Below are positions 22,273 to 34,002 of a DNA stretch of 64,000 nucleotides, in pieces; within the stretch, counting starts at the first letter, position 1; every line of letters begins with the position of its first letter. The stretch comes from Ischnura elegans (taxonomy: Eukaryota; Arthropoda; Insecta; Odonata; Coenagrionidae). A model generated the notes under the pieces. The model saw only the letters and a list, made by a program, of their open reading frames with translations, ran no database searches and was not told the origin of the DNA. A program made the translations under genes and the position numbers. Location of the stretch: assembly GCF_921293095.1 (NCBI RefSeq), contig NC_060252.1:310001-374000 (forward strand), in the 5' to 3' direction.

Positions 22273-23622
22273 TAATGACTGAATCGAGGAGCAAAAGATC
22301 TATATTCGTCACATGAAACGTGTTTATCATTAATTCAACGCAGAGCAACTGGGAAGGTCTACGGAATAAAAATAGCATGAAATTTTTGAAGGCATCCGGT
22401 AAGCAATGTTGTAATTTAAGTTTCGCGGCGAACAATATAATTTCCTGAATAGCCGCTGGCTAGACTCAGAATATCCAGCCAAACCTAAATATATAGAAGG
22501 TCCTATGCGAATTTTAATTATATCCTCACAGTTTTAAAGCAAAACTAAAGGCTCCAAAGAGGTCCTCCATTCTAAACATAATTATTTAAGCGGGATCAAT
22601 GCCACGCAGAACTAAAATAAAACGTAATTACGCCATCCAGTAGGACTCCTAACGATAACATAAACAGGCGAAGAGCCCGAAATCAGTTATACGCTTACTT
22701 AAAATTATTTTGTAGGCATTAATGTTCATATCTTCGATTTAAGCAAGCGTTTAATGGTACCCTAATCCTTACCTTCAGTTAAAATTACATTGTACAAAGT
22801 ATTTTTTATTACATTGATACATGAAATGACGTAAAATGTTAAATAGCCAAAAACTCAGAATTGAAGATATTCCTCAGTATGAATAAAAAATACTTCTTAA
22901 TATTCAAACAATAGTACAACATCCCTCGAGTTCAATTGAAGTGTAACTCATCGTAAATACCTTAAATGTGTCACTTAATGGGGTGAAGGAAAATTATAAT
23001 GAATGATCGAATACGACTATATCTCGGAGAACGTTTACCAGCCACAAACGCGGAAACACAGATCTTCCCTGGCAGGAATAAAAATCAAAAATGCCGTCGA
23101 GAAAAGTAAAAAAAAAAGAAAAAAAATGCAAACACGCTTCATGCAACTCGAAGAAAAACCCGCCAGCGAAGCCACGCGGGACCTACCCCCAATTCTCGCG
23201 GACTGGAACACGAAATAGCGATTGAGGGAGGGGGTGAAGAGGTGTCAGAAGATGGAGGAAGAAGGGGGAAGGGATAAGGGATACGGTAGGGAGGGAGGGG
23301 GTGGTCGGAGGGGAGGGAAGCGTCCGGCAGTCGGGAAGAGGCTTGACTCACACAGCCAGCGGTCTGCAGGAAAGAAAAACACCAAGGACACCTTTCATCT
23401 CTCTCACTCCGCCGTAGAATCACCCGCGGCTCACCTGGCCTCCCCTCCCTCCCTCCCTCCCTCCACAGAGCCACGCCTCAAAAATCCAAACCTCCCCTGC
23501 TGCGCTTCGCGAACTCATACCACCGATATGATCCGTCCACACCGACAAGGTGTGAGAGGCACTAGCCAGGCCAGGGTGGTTTTATTATTATATTCAATAC
23601 CAAAATTAGATAATTTTTAATA
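22273..23622. other. No gene; purine-rich and CCCT-repeat tract
   Basis: AT-rich to about 23000. At 23100-23340 there is a strongly purine-rich tract and at 23440-23465 a short (CCCT)n run. Open frames across this tract are low-complexity (Gly, Arg, Glu) and are not called genes. Confidence 0.35.
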
Positions 23623-24274
23623 GGGTAGTTTCCCTCATCAAAGAAAACTAAAGGCATTGATCACGATTCGTTACCCACCATTAGTATATTCATGATATAC
23701 AAATTATCCCAATTTAGACGAATGTTAATAGTCAATTTAGCCTCATTTGAAAAAGGCCAGTTTTTGCACCCTTGCGATGCCACTCCACATGACGTCACAG
23801 CGACCTAGATGATATACGATTAGATAGGAGTTTTACATCGTCTGAGATTACCAATGCATGCACGACGCACAGAGCTCAGGGAAACATCTCTTAATAATAA
23901 CCCATTAAAATTGCATGTGGTCGAAAAGTTTCCTCCGTTTGATAGGGTATTTATAATCCTTATTTAAGCCAAGCGCTACCTATAACCAGGGTATTCTGCT
24001 ACCCGCTGGCAGCCTGCATCGTGACGGCGCTCATAGCCTCGCACCAAGGTGGCCTCACACGGCGGTAGGCGGAACCGGAATGACGTCACGCGGGATTTTC
24101 CTAGCATTCATACTAAGCCGTCGCGTTTTCGCACTCTTGAAAATGTTCACTTTTCATTTAATCGCGAAAAATAGATATCGTCATTTAAAAATATAAAACC
24201 ATGAGATACGTACGTATCCAGGAGTAATAATCTTTCGATTTAGGCAAACATAGGAAAAACATAGGAAACCGCCC
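23623..24274. mobile_element. TA-flanked MITE, 652 bp
   Basis: Inverted ends GGGTAGTTTCC and its counterpart GGAAACCGCCC (one mismatch), with TA on both sides (23621-23622, 24275-24276). It has no coding capacity. The right-end block CAGGAGTAATAATCTTTCGA is shared with the short copy at 22188-22272. Probably a Tc1/mariner-type non-autonomous element. Confidence 0.72.
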
Positions 24275-24654
24275 TATCTTGATGAATGGCGATGTAATAC
24301 GGTAACTATAATCGTAAACATAATTGAACTTTTATGTAAATTGAGAATTCAATCTCGGAACACATTTTTTTTACGAAAACGAAACACGTAAACGTTAACT
24401 GACATCGTTACAATAACTTCTTTAAAAATTGACAGTGAGTATAATATCTGAGGAATATTAGTTTAAAATATTTATTTCGGTAATTTTCAGCATCGATAAT
24501 TGGCGAATGTGATAATCATTACCGTGAAGGTAATTTAACTCATGCATCGAAAGTAAAATCTCGGAAAACGATTTTTTCTGTCGATCAATGACATTAACTA
24601 TAACTTATATCGTGATGTCTCCATGTTTCTGGGTTTCACCGCGTGAATATTCTT

Positions 24655-24702
24655 TGTGACGACAGTTTCTCCGGTATTCCAACCGGCGTCTTCAGGTCGA
24701 TG
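24655..24702 (-). ncRNA. Hammerhead-like motif downstream of Penelope fragment
   Basis: Minus strand: CTGAAGA, a CCGG/CCGG stem with loop, then AGAAAC and TGTC|GTC, just 3' of the endonuclease frame. Hammerhead ribozymes are known in Penelope-like pseudo-LTRs. Base pairs next to the core are not all canonical and stem III would be minimal, so catalysis is uncertain. Confidence 0.4.
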
Positions 24703-24753
24703 TCGGGTTTCAATTTTTGGTGACTTATATAGCTCATTTTTGGCGCCTATTTT

Positions 24754-25375
24754 TCATGCTGGATGCTGATTGGTCCACCTTCTTTTCTCTCGTGTGACCC
24801 TCTTCCACGAGCTGTGGAGAGGGTAGCCGTCTTCTCTATTCATGTTTTCCGGTGTCTTGAATATTTCGATAGCCTCCTTTATTAGCCTGGGATAATATCT
24901 ATTTTCTTTTGCAACAACTGTTGCTTCGTCAAAGAGTATCTGGTGTCCGGGTTCGCTCCATGCATGCTCCGCAATGGCGAAGAGCTGAAATTGCTTATTT
25001 CTTGGGGCTCTTCTGTGTTCCTGGATGCACACTTTCATTGATCTACACGTCTCTCCTATGTAGTCTTTGCCGCATGAAAATGGCACCTTATAGACACCTT
25101 CCTGAATGTCGTGCGGAAAAACGTCTTTTGGACCCGGTAGCACATCGCCAGTCTTGGTGACACAAGTGAAACTTGTTACGACGTTGTGCTGCAGTTGAAT
25201 CCTAGCAATCTTCTCTGAGGTGCCAGATACAAACGGAATTACTGCGTGTGCCCTTGCTTCCGTCTGATCGTCCTTCTCATTGGTGTTTTGATTAGATGTT
25301 AAAACGTCTTCGTTTAACTCCTTCTTCCTTCGATGTTCCGCTTCAGCGGCCCTTTTCAGGACCAGTGAAGCGGAA
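24754..25375 (-). pseudogene. Penelope-like element, 3' part with GIY-YIG endonuclease
   Basis: Minus-strand open region. From about 25375 it encodes a linker (LKRAAEAEHRRKKEL; IPFVSGTSEKIARIQLQHNV; VLPGPKDVF) and then the endonuclease: GVYKVPFSCGKDYIGETCRS with intact GIY-type and YIG motifs, IQEHRR, FAIAEHAWSEPGH, and a C-terminal block (ENRYYPRLIKEAIEIFKTP). It ends with a stop at 24754. The closest relative here is the plus-strand copy at 34-36 kb. Reverse transcriptase is missing, so the copy is 5'-truncated. Confidence 0.87.
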
Positions 25376-25947
25376 GAGAAAATCTTTTAACTGAGTTTTG
25401 GCACTGCAAGCAAGGAAGTTGAGCGCGATGCAAGCCGCATTTCAAAGCAATGAGGAAGACAGAAGACTCGTAGCCAGCCAACCCTTCCACTGCCAGCAAC
25501 AGATTGAATAAGAGCGTGCATCTCAGAGACTCTGCTTCCTAATGGCACTACCATCCACTTCCTCTATAGCAAACAAACTCAGCGCCAGCACTCTTAGCGG
25601 TCTCACCGTTTGGCAAGCAGCCGAAGGACGATGCAGGAGAAAACTAGCCATAAGAGCGAATAGCACAGCCAAAGATGAAAGCAACCGTAGCATTCGCTAG
25701 CCTAGCAACCCTTAACGTTCGGCGCTTATCATCCATACTATGATCACCTGTCAACAATCCTAGGATTGGTTTGACCCAGATCTCCATTCCGCACCCCTAT
25801 CTGCTAACCTTTCAAAGAGACGTAAGTCTTCACTTTTGCATCCTTAAAAACCTGCCCAATGTACCTCATCCATACCTGGTAAATCTCCCAGTTTCTTTTT
25901 ACATTTCCCCTTCCACATATGATGAGGTAATAAGAAACTATTGACAG
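25376..25947. other. No recognised feature
   Basis: Intergenic-looking sequence between the Penelope fragment and the RTE tail; nothing identified. Confidence 0.3.
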
Positions 25948-26325
25948 ATCCTGGAGGTGGTAGAGACGTGGATGTGGCTAAGAATGGAGAAGATGAAGTG
26001 GACGGAGAGGAGGAGGAACGACCAAGTGCTGGACATGGTGGGTAAGGAGAGGCAGCTTCTAGATGAGATACGGAGGAGACAGAAGGTATGGATGGAGAGA
26101 GATGGAGTACTTAGCGGGGAGAGGATGTTGAAAACAATGTTAGAGGGTAGATTGATAGGTTAACGAGGGAGAGGAAGGAAAAGAAAAGGATTTTTATGTA
26201 GAATGATAGGGAGCAGACCTTATTGTAAATTGAAGAGGGAAGTACGTGAAGGAAGGTGAGACTGCCAGAATGTTTCTTAAGTACTTCGTGGAAGCCTACC
26301 TTTATCGGTAGAATACTTTAAATAA
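25948..26325 (+). pseudogene. RTE 3'-end fragment
   Basis: Matches the last fifth of the full RTE ORF: WTERRRNDQVLDMVGKERQL, LDEIRRRQKVWMER, then a stop at 26161 and RGRGRKRKGF. It continues into the RTE tail (CCTACCTTTATCGGTAGAAT). A typical 5'-truncated dead LINE copy. Confidence 0.85.
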
Positions 26326-28131
26326 TGCACTGCCGTCCCTGGGAACTCCAACGGCGGACACAAATATAAACCCTGCCGCTTCGAATCTTTCGCCTCCACA
26401 ACACTATCCATGAGTCACCGCCCTGATTCACCACACGTCTGCCAGCGTAACACGCAACAGGTTTTTGGCTATTTTTTTCCTTTTACGTCCGTGCACCAAA
26501 GGAGTTACATCACAACCCCCCCACCCCCGCAGCTCCAGGAGGTAGGTGCAATTTGTTTTGACTACCTCCAGTTTTCATCCTACAGGGCATTTTTAACCCT
26601 TGAAAACAAAAGCTAGTCGGGGTTGGAGGAGGGAGCCGCCACAGCCTTTGGACTAACAAGGCTTCTTTCGCGTGTAGATTAATGGCCGCCACGAGGTGGG
26701 TAAATAAATTCACGAGGGAATCGACTGGAAAATTTCCTTTTTTCTCCTCGCTTTCCCGCAAACGCGTTATATAAGTTTCTCGCCCCAGTTTTTTTGCCCA
26801 ACGGATTCACTGTTAAGGAAAAATGCTCAAGGCGTAATCTTCAAGCATTAGAAAAACTCAGGGAAGGTTTATCCTGTGCATCTAGCTGCTTTTCTGATAA
26901 GGCAACTATTTACGTACCTACATACATACGTTCAACTCGGAAACTGCCTTTGATTTGACTCTAGCGTCTATAATGTACTTATCATAAAAATTCTAATGGA
27001 AACCCTTAATTCTAAAACAGCACAAGTCCATTTGGTAAATTTATCAAGCGAATAATTTTTCCGTAGATCTTTCAACTTATGAAATCTATCACGTTTTCTA
27101 CGTGAATGTATGAGGTACTGTATCAAAAATCTATTCACATATAAAATCCAACATGAAAGGAATATTTTCCCGATAAATTTAAAAAAAGTTTTTAATACAC
27201 CTCTCCACAGTTGTTGTCCAGAAAATGATATCAAAATTCTGACCAGCCTCCTTGTTTCGTTAAATAAGTTAGCATAATGCTATATCATTTAGCGTAAAGT
27301 AATTAAACATTAATTGTTCATACATATTCTGAAAATCTGAAAACAAATAAATATATTTGAAACACCTTCAACGGCTGATAATAATGAATTTTATAGCTTA
27401 TAAAAAAGAAATTCATCAACCCGATAGACTTTCACAGCATCGATATGCTTCCATTCCTGAAAAACCAATAAAATAAATAATTATTTATTTAAAGTTGAAT
27501 TCTAACGTGAAAGAAATAGGTATTGTACAAAATAGTCAATTAAAAAGGCGCTTATGTAGAGAAGTACCAATCTTCTAAGATGTTTGAGAAATATTTGCAT
27601 CACAATAGCGATAAATATTTCATACAAAAGGAAAAATTTAAGCCACTATGAAAACCTTGTACAGAAATTATTGCAAAGAATTTTTGCTTTCAGTTTAGGT
27701 AAAAAATCTGGCAATTTTATGCATGCGAACAAATATAAATTCGCCATGCATCCACGGCCACCCTGCTTCCGCATGGCTGGTAACCCAAAAAGCGTAGAGT
27801 GGATCTCAACTTTGAAGCCGCGCCGAAAAAATAGAATGATAATGGTATTTTAAAAATACTCCGCCTTTTAATTTGAACCACTGCCAAGGGAGATCGAAGA
27901 GTTTTTGCCGTCGACTGACTGCTGCTTAATTATTGAAGACTAAAAGAGGCGATGCTTTCTCTGTTAATGTGAACGAGATGAATTGCTTCTAGCATTTGCA
28001 CGCAAATCGACGTCAATAAATATAATTAAACATACTACATTTATTGCTTCCAAGAATAAAAAAACTGAAAAATGTTTATAAACTCCACCAAAATACCAAA
28101 AATTCCTAACTCCGATCAATAGAAATATATA
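26326..28131. other. No recognised feature
   Basis: AT-rich sequence with a short C-rich patch at 26515-26540. No homology or inverted ends were found. Open frames are short and of biased composition. Confidence 0.3.
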
Positions 28132-28273
28132 AATAAAGTTTCTTCTCCTGACCTTCGTTATTATAACAACAATGTAATGTTTATGCTCTTGGAGTATTGG
28201 TCATGATAAATTAAACTCACATTTGGCCAACGTTTCGGAGATTTATTCTCCTTCCTCAGGGCTCTTAATTATA
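28132..28273 (-). repeat. Pseudo-LTR (3' side) of Penelope-like element
   Basis: 142 bp nearly identical to 31126-31267, in direct orientation, flanking the coding region at 28482-30989. It starts AATAAAGTTTCTTCTCCTGA and ends TTAATTATA. Such direct repeats are the pseudo-LTRs of Penelope-like elements. It contains a hammerhead-like motif on the coding strand. Confidence 0.82.
28222..28266 (-). ncRNA. Hammerhead-like ribozyme motif in pseudo-LTR
   Basis: Minus strand: GCC CTGAGGA, stem GGAG/CTCC with an AATAAAT loop, GAAAC, GTT, GGC. The core CTGANGA...GAAA and a stem I of GCC/GGC fit a type I hammerhead with minimal stem III, as described for Penelope-like elements. The second copy is at 31215-31259. 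Confidence 0.6.
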
Positions 28274-28481
28274 ATGAATGTTTACAAAGAAAATAAAGAA
28301 AATAAATTAATTAATTAAGTGGTTACAAAAATTTGAATACAATTGCGCAGTACAAATTCATTGGTAAATTAAAAATTGTGTACAGAATTAAACAACATAC
28401 CTGTGATAGAAAAGTTTCGTTACTAGGCTAAACATGGTTACTTATAAATTTTGATTCATTTGTTAACAAATGGTATCTAAA

Positions 28482-30989
28482 TTATACTAAACAATTTTTG
28501 TTTCGATGAATTAAATAATAATAAATTTTGCTTAGGTGTTCGATGTCCGATCTTTTATTGCAACTGTTATTTGATTTTGATATGTAAACTATTTCTTTAA
28601 ATAATCTTTTCTTAAAATTGGTTTTTATGTCTAAAATTTTGGTGTTCTCGAAATCAAAATGATGGCTATAATCTAGACTGTGATTTGCAAGAGCAGAAAG
28701 AGTGATTTTATTTTTTATTGATGATTTGTGCTGGGATATTCGGTTTTTTAAATATTGAGAAGTTTGACCAATGTAACAAATATTACAATCGAGGCCTGGT
28801 ATGTGGTATATTATGTTACTTTTTAGTTTTTTTGGGGTTTCTGATTTTATTTTTGTGTACGGAAGTCTGCTTTGCGTGTTAGAAATTTTGTGTGCAATTT
28901 TATAATCTAATTTTTTGAAAACTCTAGTAAGTTGTTCAGATAATTTATTTATATAAATGATTCCACGGAATGGGGACTTTATTGTGTTTGTTAAAGCTAA
29001 TTTATTTGGTGAATTCTGTGTTTGTGGACATATAGCGTTGTTTTTTTGTAGTATACATTGAATGAGTCTTTTTGGAAAATTGTTTTTTATTAGAATGTCC
29101 TCGATTATTTTTAAGTTTTTTTTTGCGAAAGATTTTATCACTCAGATTTAGCGCTCTAAATTTTAGGCTATATTTATTTTATGTCGTAGAGGATGATGAG
29201 ACTGAAAATTTAGATATCTGTCTGATTTATGCGGTTTCTTCCACCAATGCACACTTATGGATCCATCTTGATTTCTAATTGTCAACATATCAAGGAATGG
29301 AAGTGTGTTATTATTTTCAAATTCTATTGTGAATTGTAATTTAGGATGGAAGCAATTGAAATAATTTAAAATTGTGTTCTCGTGTATATCAATGGGTAAT
29401 GCTAGATATAAGTCATCAACAAATTTGTAAATGAAGGGAATATTAAATGGTAATTTAGCGATAATATTGTCTAGGAGGTGATTCATGGTTAGGTCAGCTA
29501 ATATGGTCGCCACTGGGGAACCCATAGGTACTCCATCATTCATTCGATATTGACGATCATTATACTGCAAATAGCCTTGATTAACAGCAATATAAAATAA
29601 TTCAGTAAATTCTTCTTTGTTTAGAAGTGTATGATTGGATATTACTTCCCAATTATCTATCACAATGTTGTTTAATAAATCTAGTGGTATGTTCGTAAAT
29701 AATGATTTTACATCAAGTGAGCATATTATATAATTTAGGGGAATTCTTTTTTGTTTAATTTTATTGAAAAAATGGAAGGAGTCTTTAATGTTTTATTTGT
29801 CTGAGGATAGATGTGTAAGAATTTTTGCAATAAATTTGGCGCATTCATGTGTAGGACTATTTACAAAACTTACCACCGGTCTTAGAGTTATATTTGGTTT
29901 ATGATCTTTCACTAAACCATACAGTTTAGGTGGAGTGCCATTGTTTTTTATTAGTGTGCATTTCGTTTTAAAATCTATTTTCTTTTCTTTAAAAAGCTTT
30001 TTAACAAAAGTATTCACTTTAGCTTGAAGTGAAGTGGTAAAGTTTTTCTTTTTGGGAATTTCCGTATAGATATCATTATCATCAAGTAATTCTTTAATTT
30101 TTTTATCATAATTATGTTTATACATTATTACTGTGTTGTTAGATTTATCAGTTTTAAGAACAATTATATCAGGATTATTTTTTTAAAAAATCTTAGTTTT
30201 ATGAAGTATATTGAGTAAATTTGATGATTTTGAATGCTGTATTTGTCTTTGAATATAGTTAGTTATAATGTTAGCGCATTGTGCCCTAGTTTTGTTTTTA
30301 ATGGATGAATTTTTTAAATCAAATATAATGTTGTCAATGTCTGCTAATAGTTGTACCATCGGAAAGTCTTTCATTGTGTAGGGGAGAGCAAATTTAGGAC
30401 CTAAGCTAAGGAAATTAGCTATATTACTTGGAACGGTGATGTCTGTTAAATTTTTTAGCCACATGGTATTATCATTTTTCAAAACATTACCAATTAATTC
30501 ATTAAATTTTTTGATATGCCTTTGTTTTACAAGATTAAAAAACTGCTCAAAAAACTTTTGTTGATAACAAAAAAATGTTTCACAATCTTGTTTAGGAATC
30601 AATAAAGATAGTGATTCTTTTTTTACATTCAGCTCTTTCAAAATGTTTTGTAATTCCCAATTACAGATTCTAATCTCGGTGAGTAAAATGGATCTTTTAA
30701 ATTTGTAAATAAGTTTTTCAACATCGTTAGAGAAAGGGTGATTTGAGCTTATTAGTGAATGAGTACATTTTACATTGTTAATAATATGAGTAGGGGAAAC
30801 CTTAGATATTTTACATTTGAGTAAAAAAATACTCGTATTCTTTTTGCTCGCTAAACATTTTGTAAGTTTGGAAATTTCATTAACCATTTGTAATGCTTTC
30901 CTACCATATTTAATTCGAAACTGGGAGTAAAAACCTTTCACATATGTTGTGGATCCACTTGAGTTGTCAATTAAATTATTAAATTCCAT
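28482..30989 (-). pseudogene. Penelope-like polyprotein: reverse transcriptase + GIY-YIG endonuclease
   Basis: One frame of about 835 codons on the minus strand, with in-frame stops at 30183, 29793 and a cluster at 29145-29165 and no frameshift between the parts. Order: N-terminal domain (from MEFNNLIDNS at 30989), PPKLYGLVKDHKPNITLRPV, DVKSLFTNIP, GVPMGSPVATILADLTMNHL, catalytic FVDD, TLPFLDMLTIRNQDGS, then the endonuclease IIYHIPGLDCNICYIGQTS with RISQHK and ALANHSLDYSHHF. This is a much more AT-rich family than the other Penelope copies here. It primes reverse transcription at chromosomal nicks or ends. Flanking pseudo-LTRs make it nearly complete but dead. Confidence 0.9.
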
Positions 30990-31125
30990 TTCTGATGTTC
31001 CAAAAAATCCGTTCTATGACTTGTACAATGTTTTCACTTCTGTTATTTATTCTTATTTTCTTCGATGAATGAGATGAGGGTGAATATTGAATGCTGAATA
31101 TATATCCTCCTTGTTTTCTTCAATG

Positions 31126-31267
31126 AATAAAGTTTCTTCTCCTGACCTTCCTTATTATAACAACAATGTAATGTTTATGCTCTTGGAGTATAGATTATGA
31201 TAAATTAAACTCACATTTGGCCAACGTTTCGGAGATTTATTCTCCTTCCTCAGGGTTCTTAATTATA
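31126..31267 (-). repeat. Pseudo-LTR (5' side) of Penelope-like element
   Basis: Upstream direct copy of 28132-28273, differing at few positions (for example GTTCTTAATT for GCTCTTAATT). Together they bound a 3.1 kb element. Confidence 0.82.
31215..31259 (-). ncRNA. Hammerhead-like motif in upstream pseudo-LTR
   Basis: Same core as the 28.2 kb copy (CTGAGGA, GGAG/CTCC stem, GAAACGTT). The base before the core differs (ACC instead of GCC), which shortens stem I to two pairs. Confidence 0.55.
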
Positions 31268-33484
31268 GGCCAGTTTGGCCAGTGGCTTTCGTGATACTAT
31301 ACCTCGGACTAAGACACACCACAGAAAAATAATGTCACTCCACTTACAAAATGAAGAAAACTTTAAAAAAAGTTCAATTACCGGTTTGACAAAATTGGTT
31401 CCTGTAGAGATAGACTGCAAGTACCTACGCGGAATAGGAACATATCTATAAAACTTTTTTTTTTCGCTATGAAAATTGTTTTTAAATAATTGTCGAATCT
31501 GCAGTTTTTCTCTTTCGGCACCTCTTTTTGAGAGAATTGTTTATATGAGTGGGTGAGAAGCCAAGGGGTACAAGTGATTTCTGTTTTCTATACAGAATTA
31601 AGAATGGAAAGCAAACGAGATCAATGAGATACTTGGAAGAGAATTTGATTTTCTACCCGTTGTCAGCGCAGAGCAGAGACTCACTCGTATCCCTTGGCAA
31701 CCAAGTTTTGCTGTATTTCTTCTAACAATTAACTTTACTAAACTCTGTTATGAGCAAAAAATCCCTTGTACCCCTTGGGTTCTCACCTCCTCATATATGA
31801 TAGAAAAAATTAAATATAAACGACATTGAGTCTTATTCGATTACAAATTACTGTCTATTTCGTATTTATGGTAGCAATAAAGATCCATAATAAGTTTTAA
31901 TTTAATCCACAGTCAGACTAACATTTCTTATCACCTGGTGCATAATTTATCGGTTTGGTTGATATTACCTGGTATGAAATGTACCATTTTTGACTTTAAA
32001 CCAGACATTTTGTACGTTTCCTGAATAACAGTAGGTTAATCCCAACTTTTCCCTGTCCTAATATCAAGAAGCGGAATATATCTTGGACCGAGATTCATGA
32101 GAGAAAAGCAAATAACTGAGTGAAAAATATTTTCTTGGAAAGTCAGTTTCCGATCTGACACAGACGGGTTTCCGCAGAATTGAACGGCAAGCACGTAAGT
32201 AAAAGTGATATTATACCCCTGACACATTTGCTTTAGAGCGGTCGCAGTTGTTTTTACACAGTTGCCAACTTTGCATTTTTTATTCTTTTGCTATTACACC
32301 ACCTTTTAGATAAAATAATACCTGATATAATTTTTGATAATCTTACTGTCAATAGTCCACTGCTAAGTCAGTCAACTTGAACGCGCAAACCAAACTTCAA
32401 ATCATAATTTCAAAGTGTTAACGAGTGACCCCATTCCAAATACCCGCACATAAATGTCCTAAATACCACTCTCCTTGTATCATCCCTCCCATGATACCAA
32501 TTTTATGTCTAGAAACCTGGATACGCACGCAGGCTATCAAGAAGACCGATTCGATACGTGCCCAAGCGTGGAGCGAATGAAAAAAATCGCATTTGAAAAT
32601 TAAGGAAAAAAACCATTACCTTACGCCTGCAATGTAACGAAATTTCAATGAAATCCTCAAAGTCATTTTGAAAAGAAGCACTTCAACAGACAAAATTGGT
32701 TTTGTGCTCTTGCAAGATGTGCATTTCTTGAATTGGGAACAACACGCAACCTTGATTGTAAAAAAATAACTCAAAAATGGATATCTCTCCATTGTGTCTA
32801 TTCAAAACTCATTAGCAGAGAATAAAATTTTACAGAACACTAAATATGAATTTTTATTTTAAAGCATTCACGGTTTCGTAAATTACCCCAGCCAAAGATC
32901 GTCTGCCATCTTGACAAATGAACCAAGGGGTCATGGGAATTCTCGAATGGCCTTGGACGAGTCGTAACCTTCAATCCATTGACGAAGCGCCGAGATGGCT
33001 GGCAAAAGAACATCATCCGCCTCCACCTTATTTTTGGGAACGTGGAAGAAAATGACGGATAATGACAAAAATATTTTTCTTTCAAAGAATGCCGCGGCTT
33101 CACATTACTTCAAAATAGTAGCCGTCTTGTAGCGCCACTGAAATTAAGTGATATTAGGGAAAAGAACCTGGAGTGAGAAAATACGGAAAACCATAAATTT
33201 TTGTGTTAACTCCAAAGATAGACTTTTAAGTCAAAAAAGAGTATAAGACGATTTATATACCGATTTTTAAATTCATAAAGTAAATACCTCTATACATAGT
33301 GCTCGGGAAAAAAGTTACAATACTTAGAGAGGCGGTAGTACCCAACAAAGCGAGAAAAAAAGCCAAATAAACCCCTTGGTTCAGAAGCGCATACTTTCGT
33401 AGATATGTTCGTATGGGCTGAATATGTTCAATCCGGAAACGCATACACACCACAAGCTGCAATACACTTGGGATACGTTCAACC
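31268..33484. other. No gene; part of a dispersed repeat
   Basis: AT-rich. The block at about 32720-32820 (TTCTTGAATTGGG, AACCTTGATTGT, CATTAGCAGAG) aligns with about 36105-36205, indicating an unnamed dispersed repeat. Nothing else recognised. Confidence 0.4.
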
Positions 33485-33487
33485 TTA

Positions 33488-33718
33488 AGGTGCGTTTAGA
33501 CTGTGTAATATGCTATATTACACACATTACATACAACATGTTTTACAAAAAATTTACAAATCCGTGTAGCATATTACATGTAACATTGTGTTATAACACG
33601 ATATTATGTTTTATAACACAATGTTACATGTAATATTTGTAACTTTTTCGTCAAACATTTTGCATGTAACTTGTTTTATGTAACATGTTGCTTAGTGCAA
33701 ACGCACCTTTACGTCCAT
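33488..33718. mobile_element. PIF/Harbinger-type MITE with a long perfect palindrome
   Basis: A 231-bp element with inverted ends AGGTGCGTTT and TTA duplications on both sides (33485-33487, 33719-33721), typical of PIF/Harbinger. Its centre has two arms of 26 bp, 33571-33596 and 33611-33636, that are exact reverse complements with a 14-bp loop. No coding capacity. RNA from either strand would form a strong hairpin. Confidence 0.85.
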
Positions 33719-33824
33719 GCAGAGGAGGTGCACATGGCGGCAATGCAGGACTTTGGCGTGACGAATCACGCACTCTCTCAAATACAAATAGTTCTCGTCG
33801 TAAATTTTAGCATGCATTCAAGAT

Positions 33825-34002
33825 GCGGTCTGTGGTTTTGGCGCGGACGTAATTTGCCATCTCTGTTCTTCAGACAGAATAGAAGACCTCTTGATCATGG
33901 CCCTTGTCTCCCGCTCTGCTTTGGCCATGGGGTTCTTTTGTAGTTTGTTGTAAATGGTGTCGGACAGAAGTTCTTCTACCTTTGAGTTGTATTTCTCCTT
34001 CT
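33825..34002 (-). repeat. Inverted partial copy at the 5' side of Penelope element
   Basis: The reverse complement of 34325-34504, a part of the reverse transcriptase N-terminal region of the adjacent plus-strand element. The two arms face each other across about 320 bp. Inverted partial copies at the 5' side are common in Penelope-like insertions. Confidence 0.85.

Noticed and set aside
23222-23620. Gly/Arg/Glu-rich open frame
   Set aside because: Low-complexity purine-rich DNA and a CCCT run explain the open frame on both strands.
24909-25160. Plus-strand frame
   Set aside because: It is antisense to the Penelope GIY-YIG coding region.
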